In this document: positions 6,715 through 13,375 of the stretch, piece after piece
How positions within the stretch are numbered: the first letter of the stretch is position 1
Layout: each line of letters opens with the position of its first letter
Origin: Flavobacterium psychrophilum
Lineage (GTDB): Bacteria; Bacteroidota; Bacteroidia; Flavobacteriales; Flavobacteriaceae
DNA: 18,536 bases
Direction: 5' to 3'
Assembly: GCA_945905915.1 (NCBI GenBank)
Contig: CAMDQL010000032.1
Location: 1-18,536, forward strand
Position numbers and translations under genes: made by a program
Notes under the pieces: model-generated
What the model saw: the letters and a program-made list of their open reading frames with translations, nothing else
What the model was told of the DNA's origin: nothing
The model's database searches: none

Positions 6715-9183
6715 ATGAAAAAAATTTACTTTTTAATAGTAATTGGATTTGGATTTGCAACGCTTTATGCTCAAGACAATTGCGCTACTGCATTACCTAT
6801 TACAACCGCAGGAACTTTTACTATTAGCACTGTTAATGGAACAGAGTTGCCGCAAACAGCTTGTAACAACCTCACAAATACATCAACTACTGCTGCAGAA
6901 TGGTATGCGTATACCCCTACAAGCAATTATACGGTTACTGTTTCATCCAATTTACTTGAAAATATATGTTTAGATACTCGTTTACGAATTTATAGTGGCA
7001 CTTGCGCAGCTTTAACGTGTGTAGTTGGTGATGATGACTCTGGAACGATCGCTTGCTCAAACGGCACAACTTATTTATCTACTGCAACTTTTAATGCAAT
7101 AGCAGGTTCTACCTATTACATTGTTTGGGATAATCGATGGGCTTCTACAGGATTTAATTTTCAAGTTAGTGAACTACCTGCAGGCTATAACCCATGTGCA
7201 GCTGCAACGGCTATCACTGCTGGAACTACAACTGTAAGCGCTATAAACCAGACCAATATTAATACGGCTTGTTCTTCAACTACTTTATCTAAATGGTATA
7301 CTTATACGCCAACAGCTAATGCTACAGTAACTATTTCCTCTGATCTTATGACTAATATTTGTAAAGACACAAATTTTAGTGTGTACACTGGGAACTGCAC
7401 AACGGGTTTAACGTGTATTACTAGTGATGATAATTCTGGGGTAATTGCCTGTAACGCTGGTAATACAAATTCAAACCTATCGGTAAAAACATTTGATGTA
7501 GCAGCTGGAGTTACCTATTATATTGTTTGGGATAACAAATGGAGTGCTTTAGGTTTTGATTTTACTTTAACGGAAGTTCCAATTATCATACCAATAACAT
7601 ACACTACTCAAACCATCGGAACCATTAATAGTGCCTATAATATTTGTATCGTTGATATGAATGGTGATCATAAAGATGATATTGTGGGTATTAATGCCAC
7701 TTCAATGCGTGTTCACTACCAAGGTAATACTTCCGGAAATTTCACCGTAACCGATCATACCTTTTCTTTTTCTGGATCAACTTCTGCTGCATTAGTCCCA
7801 AACTGGAGTATGGCAGCAGGCGATTATAATAGAGATGGTTATAATGATTTAGTCTTAGGGAATGGAAGTGGAGCAACAATTATTACCTCAATTAATAACG
7901 GTTCAATATACTCGGCTTTTGTACCAGGACAATATATATTCTCGCAACGAACTAATTTTTCTGATTTAAATAATGATGGTAATTTAGATATTTTCGTATG
8001 CCATGATATCGCTCCAAGTTGCTATTATCTAAATAATGGAAGTGGTGTTTTAACTTTTTACCAATCAACAGTGACTCCAGGATCGATGAGCATAGCAACC
8101 ACAACTGGAAATTATGCTACACTTTTTACCGATTTTGATAATGATGGCGATAGTGATGTTTTTGTTTCAAAATGTTCGGGACCACCTTGTGAATTATATC
8201 GTTATGATGGCAATAATACTTATACTAACATTTCAGCGATTGCTGGTATCAATGTTACACCTATTCAAACTTGGTCTTCTGCCATTGCCGATTTTGACAA
8301 TGATGGGGATATGGATATCATCATCACTGCTAGTGCTAGTTTACATAAATATTTTAGAAATAATTTAGATACCACAAACACAACCGAAGAAGGTTTTACT
8401 AATATTACGGCTGGCTCTGGTTGGGACACTAACACCTCAACAAACATAGACAATATAGCTTATGATTTTGATAACAATGGTTTTGTTGATGTTTTAGGAG
8501 GTGGGAGCAAAATTATGTTTAACCAAGGTAATAGTACCTTCAAATCCACTGGATATGTAGGTATTAGTGTGGGTGCTGTTGGAGATTTAAATAATGATGG
8601 TTTCTTAGACATTCAAAATGGCACAACCATTCGTTATGCAGTTCCTAATGGCAACAACTGGATTAAATTTTCACTACAAGGAGTACAAAGTAACACTAAT
8701 GGAATTGGCGCTAGAGTTGAAATTTATGGAACTTGGGGTAAACAAATTAGAGACATGAGAAGTGGTGAAGGGTTTAAATACATGAGTTCTTTAAATGCGC
8801 ACTTTGGAATAGGAACTGCAACAAGCATTTCACAAGTTATCATCAGATGGCCTTCTGGGGCTGTAGACGTAATTAATAATCCTGGAATCAATCAATCACT
8901 TCATGTGGTGGAAGGTTCAAGTCCGCTGGGGCAAGAGGAATTTAGTACTAATAAAATAGTTCTTTACCCGAACCCAGCTTCAGAACAACTTACTATTTCA
9001 AATATTGATTTAAGTACAATTAAAAATGTAAGTATTGTATCCATGCTTGGAAAAGTAATCAAAAATGTAAAATTAACCAATGATACAATTAGTATAGCTA
9101 GTTTATCAGAAGGCATCTATATTTTAGCCATAGAAACAATTGATGGGAAAAAATATACGGAACGTTTCGTTAAGAAAAACTAA
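6715..9183 (+). CDS. T9SS-secreted FG-GAP/VCBS and ASPIC/UnbV repeat protein
   Basis: This 822-residue exported protein has a signal peptide at 1-19 (cleavage near LYA-QD). Two homologous N-terminal domains (about 21-155 and 159-289) each carry six cysteines in matching order and a shared YYIVWDN block. Seven DxNxDGxxD-type calcium loops follow, at about 314, 370, 417, 473, 526, 584 and 624, forming a probable beta-propeller of FG-GAP/VCBS repeats. An ASPIC/UnbV domain lies at about 647-735 (IGARVEIYG, RDMRSGEGF, HFGIG, IIRWPSG). The C-terminal 75 residues are a T9SS type A sorting domain (IVLYPNPASEQLTI ... SLSEGIYIL, basic end RFVKKN), predicting transport across the outer membrane and surface attachment or release. 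It follows the di-heme cytochrome by 13 bases and shares its operon. Such proteins often bind ligands or surfaces; no catalytic motif was recognised. Confidence 0.88.
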   Translation: MKKIYFLIVIGFGFATLYAQDNCATALPITTAGTFTISTVNGTELPQTACNNLTNTSTTAAEWYAYTPTSNYTVTVSSNLLENICLDTRLRIYSGTCAALTCVVGDDDSGTIACSNGTTYLSTATFNAIAGSTYYIVWDNRWASTGFNFQVSELPAGYNPCAAATAITAGTTTVSAINQTNINTACSSTTLSKWYTYTPTANATVTISSDLMTNICKDTNFSVYTGNCTTGLTCITSDDNSGVIACNAGNTNSNLSVKTFDVAAGVTYYIVWDNKWSALGFDFTLTEVPIIIPITYTTQTIGTINSAYNICIVDMNGDHKDDIVGINATSMRVHYQGNTSGNFTVTDHTFSFSGSTSAALVPNWSMAAGDYNRDGYNDLVLGNGSGATIITSINNGSIYSAFVPGQYIFSQRTNFSDLNNDGNLDIFVCHDIAPSCYYLNNGSGVLTFYQSTVTPGSMSIATTTGNYATLFTDFDNDGDSDVFVSKCSGPPCELYRYDGNNTYTNISAIAGINVTPIQTWSSAIADFDNDGDMDIIITASASLHKYFRNNLDTTNTTEEGFTNITAGSGWDTNTSTNIDNIAYDFDNNGFVDVLGGGSKIMFNQGNSTFKSTGYVGISVGAVGDLNNDGFLDIQNGTTIRYAVPNGNNWIKFSLQGVQSNTNGIGARVEIYGTWGKQIRDMRSGEGFKYMSSLNAHFGIGTATSISQVIIRWPSGAVDVINNPGINQSLHVVEGSSPLGQEEFSTNKIVLYPNPASEQLTISNIDLSTIKNVSIVSMLGKVIKNVKLTNDTISIASLSEGIYILAIETIDGKKYTERFVKKN

Positions 9184-9204
9184 ATGCATTCTTTTTGAAA
9201 AATT

Positions 9205-9239
9205 AAAACAACTATTTTAATAAAAGTAGTTGTTTTTTT
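9205..9239 (+). terminator. hairpin terminator after the FG-GAP operon
   Basis: AAAACAACTATTTT and AAAAGTAGTTGTTTT pair with one bulge around a short loop, and the right arm runs into TTTTTTT. It lies 21 bases after the stop codon and separates the operon from the next gene. Confidence 0.7.
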
Positions 9240-9324
9240 GTGCCAACCCATCTGCTAATTAGAAACAATTCTAGATAAAAATAAAAATCGATAACCTAAA
9301 ATAACTTCCGAATCAATAAATTAT

Positions 9325-9332
9325 TATCTTTA
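9325..9332 (+). promoter_or_regulatory. possible -7 box of the methionine-rich protein gene
   Basis: TATCTTTA matches TAnnTTTG except at the final base and lies 21 bases before the ATG at 9354. No clear TTG box lies at the right spacing upstream. Confidence 0.3.
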
Positions 9333-9353
9333 CAAATCTAAAATAAACAAAAA

Positions 9354-10025
9354 ATGAAAAACCTTACAAAAATTGCATTCGCGTTTTTACTGCTTACAGG
9401 CGGTATGATGCATGCACAAGCCTTAAAAAAAGGATCGGTTGCCTATAAATTAGAACTAACAGGAAACGATGAAGCTGCTGCCATGATGGGCGAAAGCACC
9501 TTAACCATCCATTTTGATGAAACAACACAAGCTACCGAAATGAACATGATGAGTGGCATGATGTTGATGAAAACAATTACTCCAGTTGGCAATGTTAAAG
9601 ATACTAAAATGGCTGTTGAAGTGATGGGTATGAAATATGAAATCATTGAAGCAGGTGAAGAAGCATTGAACAGCAGTAAAGGTGTTGCTAATCTTGATGA
9701 CGCGGTAGATGTAACCTATGATAAAAATGAGGTTAAAGAAATTGCTGGTTTTAAATGCTATAAAGCAAATGTTAAAATGGCAGACGGAAGCACAAACGTG
9801 TTCTACATTACAGACGATATAGCACCACAAACTCCATTAAAAGAGACTAAAGTAAAATTAGCAGGTTATCCGTTACAAATTATTACCAGCACACCACAAG
9901 GTGAAATGACCATGACGGCTACTTCTTTTTCAAAAGAATTACCAAAAGATTGCTTTGTAATTACGGGCGAAGGCTACACTAAAGTAACCATGGAAGAATT
10001 TAAACAACAAATGGGCGGTATGTAA
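9354..10025 (+). CDS. methionine-rich exported protein of unknown function
   Basis: This 223-residue protein has a signal peptide at 1-21 (MKNLTKIAFAFLLLTGG, then MMHA-Q), so it is periplasmic or exported. It has no lipobox cysteine and no T9SS sorting domain. The mature protein is predicted to be mostly beta-strand. Eleven methionines fall between residues 44 and 93, including TEMNMMSGMMLM (61-72) and VMGMKY. Two cysteines (135 in FKCYK, 200 in KDCF) could form a disulfide. It broadly resembles DUF4412/GLPGLI-type secreted proteins of Bacteroidota, but I would not assign it firmly. It stands alone between two terminators, so it is probably monocistronic. The methionine cluster could bind Cu(I) or could simply be a hydrophobic surface. 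Confidence 0.75.
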   Translation: MKNLTKIAFAFLLLTGGMMHAQALKKGSVAYKLELTGNDEAAAMMGESTLTIHFDETTQATEMNMMSGMMLMKTITPVGNVKDTKMAVEVMGMKYEIIEAGEEALNSSKGVANLDDAVDVTYDKNEVKEIAGFKCYKANVKMADGSTNVFYITDDIAPQTPLKETKVKLAGYPLQIITSTPQGEMTMTATSFSKELPKDCFVITGEGYTKVTMEEFKQQMGGM

Positions 10026-10044
10026 TACCCACGTTATCTTATAC

Positions 10045-10075
10045 AAAGCACCGAGAAATCGGTGCTTTTTTTTTT
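10045..10075 (+). terminator. strong intrinsic terminator of the methionine-rich protein gene
   Basis: AAAGCACCGA and TCGGTGCTTT form a perfect ten-base-pair stem around a GAAA tetraloop, followed by an uninterrupted T run. It is the clearest terminator in the window and ends transcription about 20 bases after the stop codon at 10025. Confidence 0.9.
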
Positions 10076-10085
10076 GCTATTTCTT

Positions 10086-10173
10086 AAATTCGACCTATCG
10101 AACTGAAAAATTCGACCTGTTGAGTTGAAAAACTCGACCTGTTGAATTAAAAAATTGGACCTAACGATTTTTT
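10086..10173. repeat. four tandem 22-bp units forming a chain of hairpins
   Basis: Units at 10086-10107, 10108-10129, 10130-10151 and 10152-10173 share the layout AAA(T/C)TCGACCT(G/A)...GAA. The first three keep TCGACCT and the fourth reads TTGGACCT. The period of 22 is not a multiple of three and the frames contain stops, so this is not coding. Across each unit junction the sequence folds back: TCGAACT-GAAA-AATTCGA, TTGAGTT-GAAA-AACTCGA and TTGAATT-AAAA-AATTGGA, each separated by CCT(A/G). The variable stem position changes as G-C then A-T in the second and third hairpins. It begins 11 bases after the terminator T run. Function is unknown. Confidence 0.7.
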
Positions 10174-10382
10174 TTAAGTGTTTATAAAGAAAAAACAGCA
10201 GTAAAATGGTTAAAATCTGACCTCAATCCACAAAGAGTTTCCTAATAAATGCTCCTCATAGACTCCTGACTTTGCAATAAAGAAAATGAAAATTTAGATA
10301 AATTTAATAATTTACGTTTAAAATAAGTTAACAATTGGTCAAAGTATAGAGACTTTATGCAGCGGGAGATAACTTGTTCATA

Positions 10383-12035
10383 TCAAACCAACTCCTTGAA
10401 AAACTCCAATAACACCAAATCATTCACCTTTTCGGGTGTAAAGATTTCTAAAATACTTGGTCGCTTATTTTGGTTCATAAATGCTTTATATTGGTGCGCT
10501 AACGAAAGTTCATCCTGAGCTTCAAAATAATCCAATCCATACATTTTTGCCAAATGCGAGGCATTCAACTGGTGCGACGTTTCAAAAAAGGTATTGAATG
10601 TTTCGGTTTCTTCATGTCCAGGCAAAATTCTAAAAATACCGCCACCTCCATTATTAATTAGTATAATCTTAAAAGTATTTGGAAGATAATTATTCCATAA
10701 GGCATTACTGTCGTATAAAAACCCAATATCACCCGTAATTAAAACTGTAGGTAATTTATTTACTACTGAAGCTCCAATTGCAGTAGACGTGCTTCCATCG
10801 ATGCCACTCGTTCCTCGATTGCAGAAAACAGGAATAGACGACGCCACATCAAACAACTGAATATAGCGAATTGCCGAACTATTACTAATTTGCAACTGGC
10901 AATTTTCGGGTAAATTTTGACAAATAAAATCAAACACTTTAAAATCGGAAAATGGAATTTTCGAATTGTATTCTTGGTGTTTCGCTACTCTATCTTTCCA
11001 AATAGACAGAATACCCGATTTATAAGTACTTTCAAATGTATCTTCAGTCAATAACTGACTTAAAAACACATTAATTTTAGTTTCAAAATGATTCGTAAGC
11101 GCGCCAAAAGTGTCATACGCTCGTAATTCGTCAATGTGCCAATGGTGTTCTGGTTTGTACTTTCGCAAAAACGCTTTGATTCGTTTAGAAACTACCATTC
11201 CTCCAAAAGTCAATAGAATTTCAGGCTGAAATGCTTTGAGATCTGCTTCATCAAATGGCGTAATCAATGTATCAATTTGATCAATGAAAGTTGGATGATG
11301 TAAATTAGAAGTCTTTTCGGTTAAAACGACTACACTTGGATCATTTGCTAAAAGTTCTAAATAGTGTTGCTCCACCGAGTTTGGAAATAACTCACCTACT
11401 AAAACTAATTTTTTAGTGGCGTTTTTCCAAACAGCAAGCGTTGCAGGATCCATTACAAATGGTTTTTCTTCGTTAGTAAACTCAATGATTTTAGGATGTA
11501 CTTGTAACTCAGAAACCGTTTCATACAAAGGCTCTTCAAACGGAACATTGATATGTACTGGGCCTTTTTGCGCAACCGAAACATGCAATGCCATTTGTAC
11601 GAGATGATCATTTTCTGGCGAATTATTTTCGGATAAATTAGCATTGAACAAACTATGATTTGCAAATACATTTTCTTGACGAATGGTTTGTCCGTCGCCA
11701 ATATCAATTTTATGTTGTGGTCGGTCTGCCGAAAGCACCACTAAAGGAATTTGGCTATAAAAAGCTTCGGCAAAAGCAGGATAATAATTCAATAACGCCG
11801 AACCCGAAGTACATACAACAACAACCGGTTGCTGAATTTGTTGAGCAATTCCTAAAGCAAAAAAAGCGGCACAACGTTCATCTGCAATGCTATAACATTT
11901 AAAATATGGATTATTAGTAAATCCAATCGTCAAAGGCGCATTTCTTGAACCAGGAGAAATTACAATATGTTTCACTCCTTTTTGCTGACAAATTTCTAAA
12001 ATGCTTTGCGCTAAAGGAATTTTCGGATACTTCAT
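10383..12035 (-). CDS. menD: MenD, SEPHCHC synthase of menaquinone biosynthesis
   Basis: This 550-residue thiamine-diphosphate enzyme joins isochorismate and 2-oxoglutarate (with loss of CO2) to make SEPHCHC, the first committed step of the menaquinone pathway. Visible family features are the isochorismate-binding SPGSRNAPLT (27-36), catalytic Glu53 in IADERCAAFFALG, CTSGSALLNYYPAFAEA (75-91), SADRP (102-106), RGTSGIDGSTSTAIG (407-421), and the ThDP/Mg site GDIGFLYD (435-442) ending at Asn461-Asn462 before GGGGIFR. Its length is normal. The start at 12035 gives the expected N-terminus. Flavobacteria use menaquinone as the respiratory quinone. No other men gene is in the window on either side, so it appears detached from a men cluster here. 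Confidence 0.96.
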   Translation of the reverse strand: MKYPKIPLAQSILEICQQKGVKHIVISPGSRNAPLTIGFTNNPYFKCYSIADERCAAFFALGIAQQIQQPVVVVCTSGSALLNYYPAFAEAFYSQIPLVVLSADRPQHKIDIGDGQTIRQENVFANHSLFNANLSENNSPENDHLVQMALHVSVAQKGPVHINVPFEEPLYETVSELQVHPKIIEFTNEEKPFVMDPATLAVWKNATKKLVLVGELFPNSVEQHYLELLANDPSVVVLTEKTSNLHHPTFIDQIDTLITPFDEADLKAFQPEILLTFGGMVVSKRIKAFLRKYKPEHHWHIDELRAYDTFGALTNHFETKINVFLSQLLTEDTFESTYKSGILSIWKDRVAKHQEYNSKIPFSDFKVFDFICQNLPENCQLQISNSSAIRYIQLFDVASSIPVFCNRGTSGIDGSTSTAIGASVVNKLPTVLITGDIGFLYDSNALWNNYLPNTFKIILINNGGGGIFRILPGHEETETFNTFFETSHQLNASHLAKMYGLDYFEAQDELSLAHQYKAFMNQNKRPSILEIFTPEKVNDLVLLEFFKELV

Positions 12036-12055
12036 TGTGTTTTAGTTGTAAGCTA

Positions 12056-12063
12056 CAAAGTTA
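12056..12063 (-). promoter_or_regulatory. possible -7 box of menD inside a repeat-like stretch
   Basis: On the minus strand this reads TAACTTTG, matching TAnnTTTG, 20 bases before the menD ATG. It sits in GCAACTTTGTAACTTTGTAGC, which resembles the right end of the repeat at 1436-1511. No TTG -33 box lies at the right spacing. Confidence 0.3.
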
Positions 12064-12074
12064 CAAAGTTGCGG

Positions 12075-12088
12075 AGTATAATTATACT
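12075..12088. promoter_or_regulatory. 14-bp perfect palindrome between divergent menD and GNAT genes
   Basis: AGTATAATTATACT is identical to its reverse complement and lies in the 82-base divergent spacer. It could be an operator for either gene. Self-complementary AT words are common in this base composition, so the evidence is weak. Confidence 0.25.
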
Positions 12089-12117
12089 GTTTAAATCAAA
12101 AATACTACTTTTGAACT

Positions 12118-12612
12118 ATGGAAATAAAAATCAGACCTTATCACCTTGAAGATACTGCTGCCATTTTAGACATCATTAACGATGCCATTCTAAATTCAAC
12201 GGCTTTATACGATTACAATATTCGCACATTAGCTGCTCAAAAGGCTATTTTTGAAGAGAAACTATTGAAAGGTTATCCAATAGTTGTTGCCGAAATAAAT
12301 GGTGAAGTAGTAGGTTTTGGCTATTATAGTGAATTTAGATTTAGAGAAGCTTATAAATTTACTGCTGAACATTCAGTATATGCACATAAAAACCACATTG
12401 GCAAAGGAATTGGCAAACTACTATTAACCGAATTAATTAGTTTAGCCAAACAACAAAATTTGCACACTTTAATTGGTGTCATCGATTCTGAAAACATTTC
12501 TAGTATCGATTTTCATAAGAAATTTGGCTTTGAGGAAGTAGGTTTTATTAAAGAATCCGGTTATAAATTTGACCGCTGGTTGCATTCGGTTATTGTACAG
12601 AAAATGCTTTAG
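12118..12612 (+). CDS. GNAT acetyltransferase, PAT/MnaT-like
   Basis: This 164-residue single-domain N-acetyltransferase transfers an acetyl group from acetyl-CoA to an amine. The opening IKIRPYHLEDTAAILDIIND and the length match the phosphinothricin/methionine-sulfoximine acetyltransferase branch (YncA/MnaT, Pat). The CoA-pyrophosphate loop is HIGKGIGKLLL (about 93-103), preceded by strand beta4 AEHSVYAH. A later block, IDSENISSIDFHKKFGFEEVG, is the typical C-terminal half. The natural substrate in this branch is often a small amino-acid analogue and cannot be specified. It is divergent from menD and converges with the glutathione peroxidase-like gene. Confidence 0.85.
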   Translation: MEIKIRPYHLEDTAAILDIINDAILNSTALYDYNIRTLAAQKAIFEEKLLKGYPIVVAEINGEVVGFGYYSEFRFREAYKFTAEHSVYAHKNHIGKGIGKLLLTELISLAKQQNLHTLIGVIDSENISSIDFHKKFGFEEVGFIKESGYKFDRWLHSVIVQKML

Positions 12613-12621
12613 GAAAATTCC

Positions 12622-12673
12622 AATAAAAAAATTCCAAATTCCAAAAAATGTGATAAATGGGAATTTGGAATTT
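12622..12673 (-). terminator. hairpin with 14-bp perfect stem, terminator of the peroxidase gene
   Basis: AAATTCCAAATTCC (12629-12642) and GGAATTTGGAATTT (12660-12673) are perfect inverted repeats around a 17-base loop. Read on the minus strand the stem is followed by TTTTTTATT, a terminator for the gene ending at 12694. On the plus strand no T run follows, but the stem could still act at the end of the GNAT transcript. A third AAATTCC word lies just left of it. Confidence 0.6.
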
Positions 12674-12693
12674 AAAAGTTGATCGTTTTTTGT

Positions 12694-13275
12694 TTATTTC
12701 CCTTCAATCCAATTAATGATTTCGGAATCAGTTGGTAACGTACTTGGAGCAACGACTTTTTCTAATTCCCCATTCGAATTAATAAGGTATTTTTGAAAAT
12801 TCCATTGTACACTGTTATCTTCTAATCCGTTTTTGGCTTTTTGGGTTAAGAATTGGTATAAAGGATGCATGTCATTTCCTTTTACTGAAATTTTAGCCAT
12901 CATAGGAAAGGTAACCCCATAATTTTTTTGACAGAACGAAGCGATTTGCGCATTACTTCCAGGTTCTTGTGATCCAAAATTATTAGCGGGAAAACCTACG
13001 ATTACAAGATTTTGATCTTTATACTGATTATAAACCGCTTGTAATTGCTCATATTGAGGTGTTAATCCACATTCTGAAGCCGTATTGACAATGATTATTC
13101 TCTTTCCTTTTAAGGTTGCAAAATCGAATTCGTCACCTGCCAAGTCCTGAACTTTAAATTGGTAAATTGTTTCTTTTGTCATAGAAGTTGCTATTGTAAT
13201 TGTTTCTTTTTTTTGTGCCTGATTTTGACAACTCCATAAGGAAATTGCTAAAAACAGAAGTAGTGATTTTTTCAT
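12694..13275 (-). CDS. glutathione peroxidase-like thiol peroxidase, lipoprotein
   Basis: This is a 193-residue peroxidase of the GPx family that reduces hydroperoxides. In bacteria the electron donor is usually thioredoxin rather than glutathione. A signal peptide ends in the lipobox SLWSC (Cys16), so the enzyme is tethered in the envelope rather than cytoplasmic. The catalytic residues of the family are visible: Cys69 in NTASECGLTPQYEQLQ (cysteine, not selenocysteine), Gln103 in NFGSQEPG, and Trp158-Asn159 in VQWNF. The start at 13275 gives a canonical MKKSLLLF signal peptide. An alternative ATG at 13281 adds two residues and lies very close to the predicted transcription start. It is flanked by terminators on both sides, so it is probably monocistronic. 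Confidence 0.92.
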   Translation of the reverse strand: MKKSLLLFLAISLWSCQNQAQKKETITIATSMTKETIYQFKVQDLAGDEFDFATLKGKRIIIVNTASECGLTPQYEQLQAVYNQYKDQNLVIVGFPANNFGSQEPGSNAQIASFCQKNYGVTFPMMAKISVKGNDMHPLYQFLTQKAKNGLEDNSVQWNFQKYLINSNGELEKVVAPSTLPTDSEIINWIEGK

Positions 13276-13289
13276 GATCATATTTTTAT

Positions 13290-13297
13290 CAAATGTA
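13290..13297 (-). promoter_or_regulatory. -7 promoter box of the peroxidase gene
   Basis: On the minus strand this is TACATTTG, a full match to TAnnTTTG, 14 bases before the ATG at 13275. The -33 region lacks a clear TTG. Confidence 0.35.
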
Positions 13298-13333
13298 ATT
13301 AATTGTTAATGATATTTTTGCTAAACATTTCAT

Positions 13334-13361
13334 AAAAAAAGGCTATCAAAAAGACAGCCTT
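13334..13361 (-). terminator. intrinsic terminator of ccsBA
   Basis: On the minus strand AAGGCTGTC and GATAGCCTT pair (one G-T wobble) around a TTTTT loop, followed by seven T residues. It lies 14 bases after the stop codon of the gene ending at 13376. Confidence 0.8.
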
Positions 13362-13375
13362 AATTTTATATTTAA

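Larger units (their letters stand above)
10026..10382. other. 357-base gap without a gene between convergent genes
   Basis: This stretch lies between the convergent methionine-rich protein gene and menD. It holds the strong terminator (10045-10075) and the 22-bp array (10086-10173), then about 200 bases of AT-rich DNA in which I find no start-to-stop frame of useful length on either strand. A degenerate TCTGACCTCAA at 10216-10226 faintly recalls the array core. I see no clear terminator for menD within it. Confidence 0.6.

Noticed and set aside
9501..9830. A minus-strand open frame of 109 codons inside the methionine-rich protein gene
   Set aside because: It is the complement of a gene with a signal peptide and terminator, and its His/Phe/Cys-rich translation is typical of antisense frames.
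10086..10173. The 22-bp array as a CRISPR
   Set aside because: The units are contiguous, with no unique spacers of constant length between identical repeats, and no cas gene is present.
10210..10287. A minus-strand stretch of about 25 open codons ending in a protein-like GVYEEHLLGNSLWIEVRF
   Set aside because: It has no start codon, a stop just upstream, and I recognise no homologue; too short to call a gene remnant.
12106..12113. TACTTTTG as a -7 promoter box for the GNAT gene
   Set aside because: It is only four bases before the ATG, so transcription would start inside the gene, and no TTG lies at a suitable distance.
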